Shown: piece by piece, positions 25,506 through 35,310 of the stretch
Position numbering within the stretch: the stretch's first letter is position 1
Layout of the letters: each line of letters begins with the position of its first letter
Assembly (NCBI RefSeq): GCF_003324565.1
Contig: NZ_QOLA01000003.1
Span: 186,001-250,000 of the forward strand
Reading direction: 5' to 3'
Length of the DNA stretch: 64,000 nucleotides
DNA from: Streptomyces sp. SDr-06
GTDB lineage: Bacteria; Actinomycetota; Actinomycetes; Streptomycetales; Streptomycetaceae
Notes under the pieces: generated by a model
Told to the model about the DNA's origin: nothing
The model's input: the letters and a program-made list of their open reading frames with translations, nothing else
The model's database searches: none
Program-made: the position numbers and the translations under genes

Positions 25506-26090
25506 ATGGATGAGGAGTTTCGGTCGCTCGTGGACCGGGTGCGGGCCGAGACCGGCGGGTCGGCGGCGTACGAGCGGCTGATCGCCACGGTCGACCAGGA
25601 CGAGCTCGCGGCGGTGCTCACCGAGCCCGAACGCCCGCTCTGGGCGCGGGAGATCGCGGCGTTCCGGCTCGGTGTGGCCGGGGACCGCCGGGCCTTCGAA
25701 GCCCTGATCCTGCTGCTCAACCACCGGGACCCGGAGCGCTGTGTCAGCGCCGCGTACGCGCTCGCCAGGCTCGCGGACCCGCGCACCGCGCGCGCGGCGG
25801 CCGCCCTCGCGACGAACGAGCTGCGCACCGCGTACGCCCTGCATCCGGTGCGGCTGCTCACCGCGCTGCGGGCCCCCGAATCCGTACCGGCCCTGATCAA
25901 GACGCTGCGGCCGCTGCTGTCGCCGCACAGCCCGTACTGGCGGGTGGCCCTGGCCTGCATCGAGGGTCTTGGCGAACTGGGCGACAAGCGGGCCGTCGAC
26001 GTCCTGACCGAGGCCCTGGCCCATCCCCGTCTGGCGCGGTCGGCGGCCTGGGCCCTGCGGCGCATCGAGGCGGGCCGGGGTCGCGGATAG
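25506..26090 (+). CDS. HEAT-repeat protein
   Basis: A 194-residue all-helical protein with HEAT/PBS-lyase-type repeats. Clear units occur in WAREIAAFRLGVAGDRRAFE, DPERCVSAAYALARLADPRT, WRVALACIEGLGELGDKRAV and HPRLARSAAWALRRIE. Such proteins usually act as scaffolds for protein partners and have no enzyme activity. It is a single gene, probably transcribed from a promoter ending at TAGGCT with the ATG at or near the first base. No partner can be named from the context. Confidence 0.8.
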   Translation: MDEEFRSLVDRVRAETGGSAAYERLIATVDQDELAAVLTEPERPLWAREIAAFRLGVAGDRRAFEALILLLNHRDPERCVSAAYALARLADPRTARAAAALATNELRTAYALHPVRLLTALRAPESVPALIKTLRPLLSPHSPYWRVALACIEGLGELGDKRAVDVLTEALAHPRLARSAAWALRRIEAGRGRG

Positions 26091-26125
26091 CGGGGCGCCG
26101 CCCGCTGGAGCGCTCCCCGAGCCCT

Positions 26126-26530
26126 TCAGGACGCCTGGTCGGTCACGGCGAAGGCCTCTATCTCCACCAGGAGTTCGGGCCGGAACAGGGCGCTGACCTG
26201 GACGGCCGAGCTGGCCGGCAGCTGGTCGGGGCCGATGACGGCGTCGCGCGCCGCGCGGACCGCGGGCAGATGGGCCACGTCCGTCACGAAGTAGGTCAGC
26301 TTCACCACGTCCTCGAAGGTGGCTCCGGCCGCGGCCAGGCAGCGGCGCAGGTTCTCGAAGACCTGGTCCGCCTGGGCCCGCGCGTCGCCCTCGCCGACCA
26401 CGTCCCCCTTCTCGTCCAGCGCGCACTGGCCCGATATGGCGACGAACCGGCCGGTGCCCCAGACCACGTGGTGGTAGCCGCGGCCGGGGGCGACGCCTTC
26501 GGGGGCGGGAATGCGAGTCAGCGAAGTCAT
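26126..26530 (-). CDS. Rid-family (YjgF/YER057c) protein lacking the catalytic Arg
   Basis: A 134-residue member of the RidA fold, which forms trimers with ligand sites between subunits. Typical parts are FVAISGQCALDEKGDVVGEG, QADQVFENLRRCLAAAGAT and VKLTYFVTD. True RidA enzymes hydrolyse reactive enamines and imines and need an Arg in the PAR(S/T) motif. Here that site reads PASS (Ser108 at the Arg position), so it should belong to a non-deaminating Rid subgroup with unknown ligand. ATG 26530 (MTSLTRIP) is preferred to frames further upstream. It is encoded 67 nt downstream of the radical SAM gene on the same strand. Confidence 0.82.
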   Translation of the reverse strand: MTSLTRIPAPEGVAPGRGYHHVVWGTGRFVAISGQCALDEKGDVVGEGDARAQADQVFENLRRCLAAAGATFEDVVKLTYFVTDVAHLPAVRAARDAVIGPDQLPASSAVQVSALFRPELLVEIEAFAVTDQAS

Positions 26531-26597
26531 GCGGACCATCCTCGCGCACACCACTGACAACCGGGCCCCGGCCCCCGGCACTTGGGGCCGGCGCGGC

Positions 26598-27635
26598 TCA
26601 GAGCAGGGTGAGCTGGGTCGGCTCCGGGCCGACGGGCTCGGGCGGGGCGGGGATGCGGCGGGCCGCGCCCCGACGGGCCGGGCCGATGCCGAACTCGGTG
26701 GCCAGCTCGTGCACCTGCCCGGTGATCCGGCGCTGGTACCACTTCGGCGCGTAGGCGCCCTCCGCGTACAGCCGCTCGTACCGGCGCACCAGGTGGGGGT
26801 GGTGGTGTCCCAGCCACGCCATGAACCACTCGCGCGCCCCCGGCCGCAGGTGCAGGACGAGCGGGGTCACCGAGGTCGCGCCCGAGGCGGCGATCGCGCG
26901 GACGGTGGCGCGCAGCTGGTCGGGGTGGTCGCCGAGGAACGGGATCACCGGGGCCATCAGGACGCCGCAGCCGATGCCGTGCTCGGTCAGGGTGCGCACG
27001 ACGTCCAGACGGCGGTCCGGCGCGGGGGTGCCCGGCTCGACGGTGCGCCACAGCTCCTGGTCGAGGAAGCCGACCGAGACCGAGATGCCCACCTCGGTCA
27101 CCGCGGCCGCCTCCTTGAGCAGCTCCAGGTCGCGCAGGATGAGCGTGCCCTTGGTCAGGATGGAGAACGGGTTCGCCCGGTCGCGCAGGGCCGCGATGAT
27201 CCCCGGCATCAGCCGGTAGCGGCCCTCCGCGCGCTGGTAGCAGTCCACGTTCGTGCCCATCGCGATGTGCGCGCCCTGCCAGCGGCGCGAGGCGAGGTGC
27301 GCCCGGAGCAGCTCCGGGGCGTTGACCTTCACCACGATCTGCGAGTCGAAACCGAGCCCGGTGTCCAGGTCCAGATAGCTGTGCGTCTTGCGGGCGAAGC
27401 AGTACACGCAGGCGTGCGAGCAGCCGCGGTAGGGGTTGACGGTCCACTCGAACGGCATGCGGGAGGCGCCCGGCACGCGGTTGACGATCGAGCGTGCCCG
27501 GATCTCGTGGAAGGTGATCCCGCGGAACTCGGGGGTGTCGAAGGTGCGGGTCGTCACCGCGTCCGCGGCGAAGAGCGCGGCCGCTCCGGCCCGGCCGGCC
27601 AAGGCGTCGTCGTCGGCGAGATTCTCCCAGCGCAT
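26598..27635 (-). CDS. Radical SAM protein of the Rv2578c type
   Basis: A 345-residue radical SAM enzyme with the cluster motif C-x3-C-x2-C at Cys72, Cys76 and Cys79 in RGCSHACVYCFARKTH. The pattern FEWTVNPYRGCSHACVYC and the downstream KVNAPELLRAHL and GTNVDCYQRAEGRYRLMPGI are typical of the widely conserved actinobacterial Rv2578c-like family, related to spore photoproduct lyase-like proteins. No reaction has been established for this family to my knowledge. ATG 27635 follows AAGGAGG. It is divergent from the SRPBCC gene and followed by the Rid protein gene. Confidence 0.85.
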   Translation of the reverse strand: MRWENLADDDALAGRAGAAALFAADAVTTRTFDTPEFRGITFHEIRARSIVNRVPGASRMPFEWTVNPYRGCSHACVYCFARKTHSYLDLDTGLGFDSQIVVKVNAPELLRAHLASRRWQGAHIAMGTNVDCYQRAEGRYRLMPGIIAALRDRANPFSILTKGTLILRDLELLKEAAAVTEVGISVSVGFLDQELWRTVEPGTPAPDRRLDVVRTLTEHGIGCGVLMAPVIPFLGDHPDQLRATVRAIAASGATSVTPLVLHLRPGAREWFMAWLGHHHPHLVRRYERLYAEGAYAPKWYQRRITGQVHELATEFGIGPARRGAARRIPAPPEPVGPEPTQLTLL

Positions 27636-27799
27636 GCACGCCTCCTTTGCTCCCGTGGGGCCTGGTCGATCACTCCCCACCCCTGAATAGAACACACGTT
27701 CCCTTCTTGATCGCAACCCGGATTGTGACGGCGGAGCGTGAGGTGGTTGGCTTGGCCCACCCCCGAAACCCCGGAAACACAACTGCTGGAGGAAGTGCC

Positions 27800-28243
27800 A
27801 TGGCGCAGGTCGAGGCCACGACGGAGCGAATCGTCGCGGCGGATCCCGAGACCGTGTTCGACACGCTGGCCGACTACAAGGACAGCCGCCCCAAGCTCCT
27901 GCCGGAGCACTTCAGCGAGTACCAGGTCCGCGAGGGCGGCGACGGCGAGGGCACCCTCGTCCACTGGAAGCTCCAGGCCACCAGCAAGCGCGTCCGCGAC
28001 TGCCTCCTGGAGGTCGCGGAGCCGACCGACGGTCAGCTGGTCGAGAAGGACCGCAACTCCTCCATGGTCACCACCTGGACCGTCACGCCCGCGGGCGAGG
28101 GCCGCTCCAAGGTCGTCGTCAGCACCGTGTGGAACGGCGCCGGAGGCATCGGCGGATTCTTCGAAAGGACCTTTGCGCCCAAGGGACTTGGCCGCATCTA
28201 CGACGCGATGCTCGACAAGCTGGCCACCGAAGTCGAGAAGTAG
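27800..28243 (+). CDS. SRPBCC-family (START-like) protein
   Basis: A 147-residue helix-grip protein related to polyketide cyclases and START domains, which bind hydrophobic ligands in a deep pocket. It begins AQVEATTERIVAADPETVFD and ends with the long helix GRIYDAMLDKLATEVEK. ATG 27800 follows GGAGGAAG. The gene stands alone between divergent and unrelated genes. Stand-alone proteins of this kind in Streptomyces are common, and the ligand is not predictable. Confidence 0.8.
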   Translation: MAQVEATTERIVAADPETVFDTLADYKDSRPKLLPEHFSEYQVREGGDGEGTLVHWKLQATSKRVRDCLLEVAEPTDGQLVEKDRNSSMVTTWTVTPAGEGRSKVVVSTVWNGAGGIGGFFERTFAPKGLGRIYDAMLDKLATEVEK

Positions 28244-28428
28244 CCCGCGACCCCTCCCCGCGGTCACCGGTTCGGGTGGATTTCCGTTCCGGCCCGTTGT
28301 GCGCCGTAGGTGCTCCCGCCAGCGCTTAAGCCCCCGGCGTACGCCTCCCGCACCGCTCGTCTCGCTTGCCCCGGTTGTCGCGTAATGCGAGAAATGGTCG
28401 GCGCAAGCGCGACGAGGGGAGCAGTTTC

Positions 28429-30819
28429 GTGGGCGGGATCACTCTGGTGAAGGACGAGCGGGCCGCCGAGCCCGCTCCGGCCCCGGCGGCCGAGCCGGCG
28501 GGCGAACTCCCGGCACCCCGGGAGCCGTTGACGCCCCGCCGGGTGCGCACCGTCTTTCTCGGGCTGATGCTCACCCTGCTCCTCGCGGCGCTCGACCAGA
28601 TGATCGTCGCCACCGCCCTGCCGAAGATCGTCGGCGATCTGCACGGCCTCGACAAGGTGTCCTGGGCCGTCACCGCCTACCTCCTCGCCTCCACCGTCGG
28701 GCTGCCGATCTACGGCAAGCTCGGCGACCTCTTCGGCCGCAAACCGGTCTTCCAGTTCGCGATCGTCGTGTTCGTCGTCGGCTCGGCCCTGGCCGGCTGG
28801 TCGCGCACGATGGACGAGCTGATCGCCTTCCGGGCGGTCCAGGGCATCGGCGGCGGCGGGCTCATGATCGGCGTGCAGGCGATCATCGCGGACATCGTGC
28901 CGCCCCGGCAGCGCGGCCGGTTCATGGGCCTGATCGGCGCGGTCTTCGGACTCGCCTCGGTGGCCGGGCCCCTGCTCGGCGGCTTCTTCACCGACCACGC
29001 CTCCTGGCGCTGGTGCTTCTACATCAACGTGCCGTTCGGCCTGGTCACCCTGGCCGTCATCACCGTCGTCCTGAAACTGCCCCGGCCTCGCGTGCGGCCC
29101 CGCCTCGACGTGCTCGGCATGCTGCTCCTCGCCGCCGCCTCGACCTGCGTGGTCCTCCTGACCAGTTGGGGCGGCACGCGGTACGCCTGGGACTCGCGGC
29201 CGATCCTGGGGCTCGCCGCGGGCGCTGCCGGAACGACCCTGCTGTTCCTGGTCGTCGAGAACTACGCGGCCGAACCCGTCATCCCGCTGCGGCTGTTCCG
29301 CGGCTCGATCTTCAACGTCTCCGGGCTCGTGGGCGCGGTCGTCGGCGTCGCCCTCTTCGGGGCCGCCAGCTATCTGCCCACCTTCCTGCAGATGGTCGAC
29401 GGGGCCAGCGCCACCGGGTCCGGACTGCTCGTGCTGCCCATGATGGGCGGCATCGTCGGCGCCTCGATCATCTCCGGCCAGCTCATCAGCCGCACCGGCC
29501 GCTACAAGATCTACCCGATCCTCGGCGGCGCGGTCTCCGCCGTCGGCATGTGGCTCCTGTCCCGGCTCGGCACCGACACCCCGCGGCTGCACTACAGCAT
29601 CTGGATGGCCGTGCTCGGCATCGGCATCGGCCTGGTCATGCCGGTCCTGGTGCTTGCCGTGCAGAACGCCGTCGACCCCGCCGACCTCGGCACCGCCACC
29701 AGCGCCAACAACTACTTCCGGCAGATCGGCGGCAGCGTCGGCGCCGCCGTCTTCGGCACCCTGTTCACCAACCGCCTCGCCCACGCGCTCACCGAACGGC
29801 TCCCGGCCGGGGCCCGCCTGCCCGATCCCGAGTCGATCACCCCGCAGCTGGTCCACGCCATGCCGCCCGCGCTGCGCGACGGATACATCCGGGCGTACGC
29901 CGACGCCATGCCGCGGATCTTCCTCTACCTCGTGCCGGTGCTCGTGCTCGGCTTCGTCCTCGCCTTCTTCCTCAAGGAGCAACCGCTGGTGTCCCACAAC
30001 GCCCCCGCCGCCGAGACCGCGCCCCTGCCCCACGCCCGCACCGCCGCCCCCGCCCCCACCGGCGGCGTCCCGGTCTGCGGCACCGTCCAGCACCACGACG
30101 GGACCACCGTGCCACGCGCCGCCCTCACCCTCGTCGACGTACGCGGCCAGCAGGTCGGACGCGGAGCCAGCGGCGCGGACGGGCGGTACGCGCTCAGCGT
30201 GCCCGGCGCCGGTTCCTACGTCCTGATCGCGGCGGCCGGCGGCCACCAGCCGCAGGCCGTCGCCGTGACCGTCGGCGAACGCCCCGTCGACCTCGACGTC
30301 GTCCTCGGCGGCGCCGGCCGCCTCGCGGGCAGCGTCGTCACCGCCGACGGCACCCCGGTGCGGGACGCCGCCGTCACCCTCACCGACGTACGCGGCGAGG
30401 TGGTGGCCGCCACCCGCAGCGGGCGCGAGGGCGGCTATGTGATCACGGAGCTGGTGGCGGGGGAGTACACCCTGGCCGCCAGCGCACCCGCCTTCCGCCC
30501 CGCCGCGCTCCCCGTGAGCGTGCAGGCCTCGCGCGAGACCCGGCAGGACATCGAGCTGGCCGGCGGGGCCGTCCTGCGCGGCACCGTGCGGGCCGGCGGC
30601 GGGCGGCCGGTGGAGGACGCGCGGGTCACGCTGCTCGACGCCGCGGGCAATGTCGTGGACACCCTCACCACCGGCCCCGACGGCACCTTCCGCTTCGTCG
30701 ACCTGTCCTCGGGCGAGTACACGGTGATCGCGGCGGGCTATCCGCCGGTGGCCACGGTGCTGCAGGTCGCGGGCGGCGGCCGGACCGAAAGGGATCTCCA
30801 ACTGGGCCACGAGGACTGA
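28429..30819 (+). CDS. 14-TM MFS exporter with three C-terminal carboxypeptidase-regulatory-like domains
   Basis: A 796-residue fusion. Residues about 35-525 form a DHA2-type drug exporter ([20 protein letters not shown], then [11 protein letters not shown] and [12 protein letters not shown]). Residues about 544-623, 628-705 and 711-790 are three beta-sandwich repeats of the carboxypeptidase-regulatory/Cna-B type, each with the pattern G-x-V, G-x-P-V-x-x-A-x-V-T-L-x-D and G-x-Y/F, as in [17 protein letters not shown] and [17 protein letters not shown]. With 14 helices the tail should face the cytoplasm, which is odd for this fold. GTG 28429 after GAGGGGAG is chosen over a TTG at 28366. Confidence 0.88.
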   Translation: MGGITLVKDERAAEPAPAPAAEPAGELPAPREPLTPRRVRTVFLGLMLTLLLAALDQMIVATALPKIVGDLHGLDKVSWAVTAYLLASTVGLPIYGKLGDLFGRKPVFQFAIVVFVVGSALAGWSRTMDELIAFRAVQGIGGGGLMIGVQAIIADIVPPRQRGRFMGLIGAVFGLASVAGPLLGGFFTDHASWRWCFYINVPFGLVTLAVITVVLKLPRPRVRPRLDVLGMLLLAAASTCVVLLTSWGGTRYAWDSRPILGLAAGAAGTTLLFLVVENYAAEPVIPLRLFRGSIFNVSGLVGAVVGVALFGAASYLPTFLQMVDGASATGSGLLVLPMMGGIVGASIISGQLISRTGRYKIYPILGGAVSAVGMWLLSRLGTDTPRLHYSIWMAVLGIGIGLVMPVLVLAVQNAVDPADLGTATSANNYFRQIGGSVGAAVFGTLFTNRLAHALTERLPAGARLPDPESITPQLVHAMPPALRDGYIRAYADAMPRIFLYLVPVLVLGFVLAFFLKEQPLVSHNAPAAETAPLPHARTAAPAPTGGVPVCGTVQHHDGTTVPRAALTLVDVRGQQVGRGASGADGRYALSVPGAGSYVLIAAAGGHQPQAVAVTVGERPVDLDVVLGGAGRLAGSVVTADGTPVRDAAVTLTDVRGEVVAATRSGREGGYVITELVAGEYTLAASAPAFRPAALPVSVQASRETRQDIELAGGAVLRGTVRAGGGRPVEDARVTLLDAAGNVVDTLTTGPDGTFRFVDLSSGEYTVIAAGYPPVATVLQVAGGGRTERDLQLGHED

Positions 30820-30953
30820 CCTTTGGTCAATGCGTGCGGCATGTGCGCGCGGGCGTACGCCTATTGTGGAGTTGGCCCGCGCGCGGTGTCCCGATGGCCG
30901 TACGGTGGTGGTACAGCCGCCGATTCTCGCGGCGGGGAAGGAGCCTCCCACCC

Positions 30954-33380
30954 ATGGACAGTGGTACTCCGCCGAAGCTGCCGCACCAGTTCGCCGTGGC
31001 CGGCCGGATCCCGCTTGCCGTGATCGTCGTGGACGGCGACGGCCTGGTGTCGCACTGGTCCTCCGGTGCGCGCAGGCTGTTCGGTCCCGGCAAGGAGGAG
31101 GCGGTCGGCAGGGCCGCCGCCGATCTGCTCCCGGTCTCCGGCGCGCTGGAGCAGAGCTATGACGACTACGAGCTGTTCGACGCCTTCGGACCCGGGCTCG
31201 ACGGCCCGCTGACCGGGCGCACCGCCTACCCCACCGCGGGCCGGGCCGCGCTCTGCGAGCCCGGCCGCGAGCGGACCGACGTGCTGTGGTGGGCCTATCC
31301 GCTGATCGGCCCCGGGCCCGAACGGCTCCTGGTGCTCGCCGCCGACGCGGCGCAACTGCACCACGAGGCCGACGACGACGGCGGTTCCATCGAGCGCATA
31401 GCGCCGGGCTTCGCCCTGCACACCGACTTCCCCGGGGCCGACGAACTGGCCAGGCGGCTGCCCGACATCCTGCCCAGCATGAGCGTCGGCGAGAGCTCCC
31501 GCATCGTCTCCCAGGTCCTCGAACTGGGCTATCCCGTGCTGGAGTTCAGCCAGCACGACCGGGTGCCGGTGACCCCCGACTGGGGCGTGCCCCGACGTGC
31601 CGAACACCGGCCCCTCGGGCGCCGCCACCCCATGGAGCCGGTGACGCGGACCAGCCCGCCCTCGCCCGAGTTCGCGGCCGACCTCGAATACGCGGCGGTC
31701 CGCGAGCGGCTCGAATTCCTCAATGAGGTCAGCGGCCGCATCGGCTCCTCCCTCGACCTGTCCCGCACCATCCACGAGGTCAGCGCCGCCGTCGTGCCGC
31801 GGTTCACCGACGTCGCGGGCACCTATCTGCGCGAGCAGGTCATCGCGGGGGAGGGCTTCCCCGACGGGCCGCCCGACGAACGGACCCTGTGGCACCGCGT
31901 CGCCGTCGAGCACGTCGACGAGCCGGGCCGCTGGGACGACGTGGTGCCGGTCGGCGAGTCCATGCCGTTCCCCGCGCACACCCCGTTCTTCCAGTGCATG
32001 ACGTCCGGCGAGCCCGTGCTCGTGCCCAGGATCAGCGAGCAGATGGGCACCGCCATCGCCTCGCAGTTCGAGAAGCGCGACATCCGGCCGCTCATCAACG
32101 GCCGCTCGATGCTGGTGGTTCCGCTCAAGGCGCGCAACGTGGTGCTCGGTTTCATGATCCTGCTGCGGCACGCCGAACGGGCCGAGTTCAACGACATGGA
32201 CCGCGTCACCGGAGCCGAACTGGCCGCGCGCGCCGGCCTCGTGCTCGACAACGCGCGCATGTACACCTACCAGGAAAGCGTCGCGGAAACGCTTCAGGAC
32301 TCGATGCTGCCGCAGGTCACCCCGCGCATGGCGGGCTGCGACACGGCCACCCGCTACCTGCCCGGCACCCTGCTCGGCCGGGTCGGCGGCGACTGGTTCG
32401 ACTCGATCAAACTGCCCGGCTCGCGCACCGCCCTGGTGGTCGGCGACGTCATGGGCCACGGCCTCAACTCGGCCGCCATGATGGGCCAGCTGCGGACCGC
32501 GGTGCAGACCATGGCCGCGCTCGACCTGCCGCCCGACCAGCTCCTGCGCAACCTCGACGACCTGGCGCAGCGCCTGGGCGAGCACTACCTCGCCACCTGT
32601 CTGTACGCCGTCTACGACCCCATCAGGGGCGAGCTCCTCATGGCCAACGCGGGCCATGTGCCGCCGGTGATCGTACGGTCGGCGGACGGCCGCAGCGAGC
32701 TCCTGGAACTGCCCACCGGCGCCCCGATCGGCGTCGGCGGGGTGCCGTTCGAGACGGCCCGCATCCGGGTCGAGCCCGGCGACCGCCTCGTCATGTGCAC
32801 GGACGGGCTCGTCGAGGTGCGCGGCGAGGACATAGGCGTCGGCCTCGCCACCCTCTGCGAGTCGGCGGCGCACCCCGCCGCCTCCATGGACGACGCCTGC
32901 GACACGATCATCCGCTCCCTCAACACCCGGGGCGGCCGCAAGGACGACGTGGCCCTGCTCATGGCGCGGCTCAACGGCATCGCCCGCGAGGACGTGGCCG
33001 AGTGGCGGCTCGCCGCGGAGCCCGCCGAGGTGGGCCGGGCCCGCCGCCTGGTCCGCGACCAGCTCGCGCGCTGGGGCCTGTCCGGCGTCGCGGAGACCGT
33101 CGAGCTCCTGGTCAGCGAGGTCGTCACCAACGGCATCCGGCATGCGCACGGCCACCAGGTCGAACTGCGTCTGGTGCGGGCCGAGGCGCTCCTGTGCGAG
33201 GTGGTCGACGACGACCACACCCTGCCGTCGTTGCTGAGCGCGGGCCCGGACGACGAGGCGGGCCGGGGCCTTCGCGTGGTCAGCGCGCTCGCCCGGGAGT
33301 GGGGCACCAGCCGCACCGGGGACGGCAAGACCGTCTGGTTCGACGTGGCACTGCCGCGCCCGGAGCGCCGCACGCGCTGA
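30954..33380 (+). CDS. PAS-GAF-PP2C (SpoIIE)-HATPase signalling phosphatase
   Basis: An 808-residue cytoplasmic regulator of the SpoIIE/RsbU type. PAS-like domain at about 15-70 (VIVVDGDGLVSHWSSGARRL); GAF at about 250-420; PP2C phosphatase at about 440-665 with metal motifs GGDWFD, VGDVMGHG, CTDGLVE and KDDVALL; C-terminal RsbW-like ATPase at about 680-800 with LVSEVVTNGIRHA and GRGLRVV. Such proteins dephosphorylate anti-sigma-factor antagonists, and the ATPase can act as the opposing kinase or anti-sigma part. Streptomyces carries dozens of these. No sigma factor or antagonist gene is adjacent. ATG 30954 has AAGGAG 10 nt upstream. Confidence 0.9.
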   Translation: MDSGTPPKLPHQFAVAGRIPLAVIVVDGDGLVSHWSSGARRLFGPGKEEAVGRAAADLLPVSGALEQSYDDYELFDAFGPGLDGPLTGRTAYPTAGRAALCEPGRERTDVLWWAYPLIGPGPERLLVLAADAAQLHHEADDDGGSIERIAPGFALHTDFPGADELARRLPDILPSMSVGESSRIVSQVLELGYPVLEFSQHDRVPVTPDWGVPRRAEHRPLGRRHPMEPVTRTSPPSPEFAADLEYAAVRERLEFLNEVSGRIGSSLDLSRTIHEVSAAVVPRFTDVAGTYLREQVIAGEGFPDGPPDERTLWHRVAVEHVDEPGRWDDVVPVGESMPFPAHTPFFQCMTSGEPVLVPRISEQMGTAIASQFEKRDIRPLINGRSMLVVPLKARNVVLGFMILLRHAERAEFNDMDRVTGAELAARAGLVLDNARMYTYQESVAETLQDSMLPQVTPRMAGCDTATRYLPGTLLGRVGGDWFDSIKLPGSRTALVVGDVMGHGLNSAAMMGQLRTAVQTMAALDLPPDQLLRNLDDLAQRLGEHYLATCLYAVYDPIRGELLMANAGHVPPVIVRSADGRSELLELPTGAPIGVGGVPFETARIRVEPGDRLVMCTDGLVEVRGEDIGVGLATLCESAAHPAASMDDACDTIIRSLNTRGGRKDDVALLMARLNGIAREDVAEWRLAAEPAEVGRARRLVRDQLARWGLSGVAETVELLVSEVVTNGIRHAHGHQVELRLVRAEALLCEVVDDDHTLPSLLSAGPDDEAGRGLRVVSALAREWGTSRTGDGKTVWFDVALPRPERRTR

Positions 33381-33526
33381 CGGAAGGCCCCGGGGCGTGC
33401 GCCGGGACCACATCCCAACTCCGGCCGGTCGAACGGCAGGTGAAGGTATGCGCCGGGTTCTTGTCCGGCGTGCGCTCACGCGGTAGACCGATCTTGACAC
33501 TGTGCGCGCAGCCTGGGGAGTCGGTC

Positions 33527-34270
33527 ATGAGCGTGACGAGCAGGTACAAGGACGCCTGGGAAGGTTTCTGGCGCGAGGCGCCCGACGAACCGGGTGCGGT
33601 CTTCTGGGACGCCGAACCGGCCCTGACGGCCGCCCGTCACCTGGCGCATTTCGGCGCCCGCATCGACCGGCCCGAGCTGCCTCTGGTGGACCTCGGCTGC
33701 GGCAACGGCACCCAGACCCGCTACCTGGCGGGCCGCTTCCCGAAGGTGATCGGAACCGACCTGTCCCTGGCCGCGGTCGAGCACGCCCGGCACCAAGTGC
33801 CGTCGGACGAGGCGGAGTTCGAGCAGCTCGACGCCACCGACGCCAAGGCCGTACATGAGCTGCACGCCCGCGTCGGCGACGCCAACGTGTACGTCCGGGG
33901 CGTCCTGCACCAGTGCGAACCCGCCGACCGCCAGCCCGTGGCCGACGCCATCGCCACCCTGATAGGCACGCACGGCCGGGCCTGCGTGGTCGAGCTCGCC
34001 GAGGCGGCCAAGCCGGTCCTGATGGGGCTCGCGCAGAGCCCGGCGGGCCCGCCGCCCAAGCTCCGCCCGGTCTTCGCGCACGGCATCGCGCCGGGCGAGG
34101 TCTCCGACAGCGCGCTCGTGGACCTGCTCACCACCGCCGGTCTGACCGTGCTCGCCGAGGGCGAACTCCCGCTCACCACCACGGAGTACGACCCCGACGG
34201 ACGCCGCATCGAGCTGCCGTCCAGATGGCTGGTGCTGGGTCCGAGCGGAAGCGACGGCGCCCCGGCGTGA
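33527..34270 (+). CDS. Class I SAM-dependent methyltransferase
   Basis: A 247-residue Rossmann methyltransferase. The SAM-binding motif I is LPLVDLGCGNGTQTRYLAG, the acidic loop is VIGTDLSLAAVEHAR, and motif IV is near NVYVRGVLHQCEP. The N-terminal helix YKDAWEGFWREAP is typical of small-molecule enzymes of this class. ATG 33527 follows GGGGAG by 6 nt. The target is unknown, and its neighbours give no pathway. Confidence 0.82.
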   Translation: MSVTSRYKDAWEGFWREAPDEPGAVFWDAEPALTAARHLAHFGARIDRPELPLVDLGCGNGTQTRYLAGRFPKVIGTDLSLAAVEHARHQVPSDEAEFEQLDATDAKAVHELHARVGDANVYVRGVLHQCEPADRQPVADAIATLIGTHGRACVVELAEAAKPVLMGLAQSPAGPPPKLRPVFAHGIAPGEVSDSALVDLLTTAGLTVLAEGELPLTTTEYDPDGRRIELPSRWLVLGPSGSDGAPA

Positions 34271-34407
34271 CACCGCGGGCGTCCACCTGAGGGCGGCCCA
34301 ACTTCACCCGGGTGCGGAGCAACGTAAGGCGCCCGGCCTCCCTCTTCTCGAACGAGCACCCCCGAGAACATCCGGGAGCCGGGCCGGCCCCCGCGAGAAG
34401 GAGCACC

Positions 34408-35310
34408 GTGTTCCGCACAGCAGCCCGCGCCGTGGCCGTCGCCGGTCTGGCCCTGCCACTCCTGGCGGCCGGACCCGGCACGGCCGCCCGGGACGGGGGC
34501 GCACCCGCACCCGGCGCGAGCCCGGCCGGGCCTCATCTGGCGTTCGACTGGGACAAGGTCGAGGTGGGCGGCTGGGCCGGGGTCGCCATCACCGGCATGC
34601 CCCCGGGCTGGGACGCGGTGACCGTCACCTCGCCCGCCCTGACGGCTCCGGTCCGCCTCACACCCAAGAAGGCGGGCGCGCGCGAATCGCGCCGGTTCCC
34701 CGCATCGGAGGGCCAGGACGTGCGCGGTGACATCGCGCCCGGCAGCTACCCGGTGACCGCGACCCGCGACGGCCACACCGTGGCGAGCGCCCGGCTGACG
34801 GTCACGCCGCAGGCACCCGCGCTCATCACCCGGTTCGTGGCCGGCCCCAAGAGCGGCAACCTGGGCGGGGCCGACGCCACACCCCGCGTGACCGTACGGC
34901 CGGGCAGCGAGATCGTCGTGCTGCTCGCCGACCACAGCCCCGCCCCCGCCGAGGACACCCTCACCGTCCGGTCCACGGCGTTCGAGGCGCCCATGACCAT
35001 CAGCACCGACGACGAGGACGACGACCCCGGCTGCAAGTGCGACGACGGCGCCACCGTGTACACGGGACACACCACGGTGCGTGACGATCTCCCCGCCGGG
35101 TCCTACCCGATCACGGTCGTCAGTCACGAGGGGAACCACACCAGCACCGCACGCCTGCGGGTCGGCGGCAAACCCCTTGCGCACCACGGGAGTTGGCTGA
35201 CCGCAGGGGCCGCGGCCCTGGCGCTGACCGGCGTCCTCGCGCTCGTCCTGCGCCACCTTCTGCGCCGGCGGCGCGGGCGGCCCGACGGCGTCAGTGCGGG
35301 ATGTCGCTGA
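34408..35310 (+). CDS. Secreted cell-surface protein with C-terminal membrane anchor
   Basis: A 300-residue exported protein that I do not recognise. It has a signal peptide (residues 1 to about 27, cut near AGPGTAA), about 220 residues of beta-rich, Ig-like sequence, an acidic cysteine-bearing insert DDEDDDPGCKCDDG, and a final transmembrane helix (WLTAGAAALALTGVLALVLR) followed by RRRRGR. This is the layout of an LAXTG-less surface protein anchored by its tail. GTG 34408 follows AGAAGGAG. Its last 20 nt overlap the convergent VOC gene. Confidence 0.75.
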   Translation: MFRTAARAVAVAGLALPLLAAGPGTAARDGGAPAPGASPAGPHLAFDWDKVEVGGWAGVAITGMPPGWDAVTVTSPALTAPVRLTPKKAGARESRRFPASEGQDVRGDIAPGSYPVTATRDGHTVASARLTVTPQAPALITRFVAGPKSGNLGGADATPRVTVRPGSEIVVLLADHSPAPAEDTLTVRSTAFEAPMTISTDDEDDDPGCKCDDGATVYTGHTTVRDDLPAGSYPITVVSHEGNHTSTARLRVGGKPLAHHGSWLTAGAAALALTGVLALVLRHLLRRRRGRPDGVSAGCR

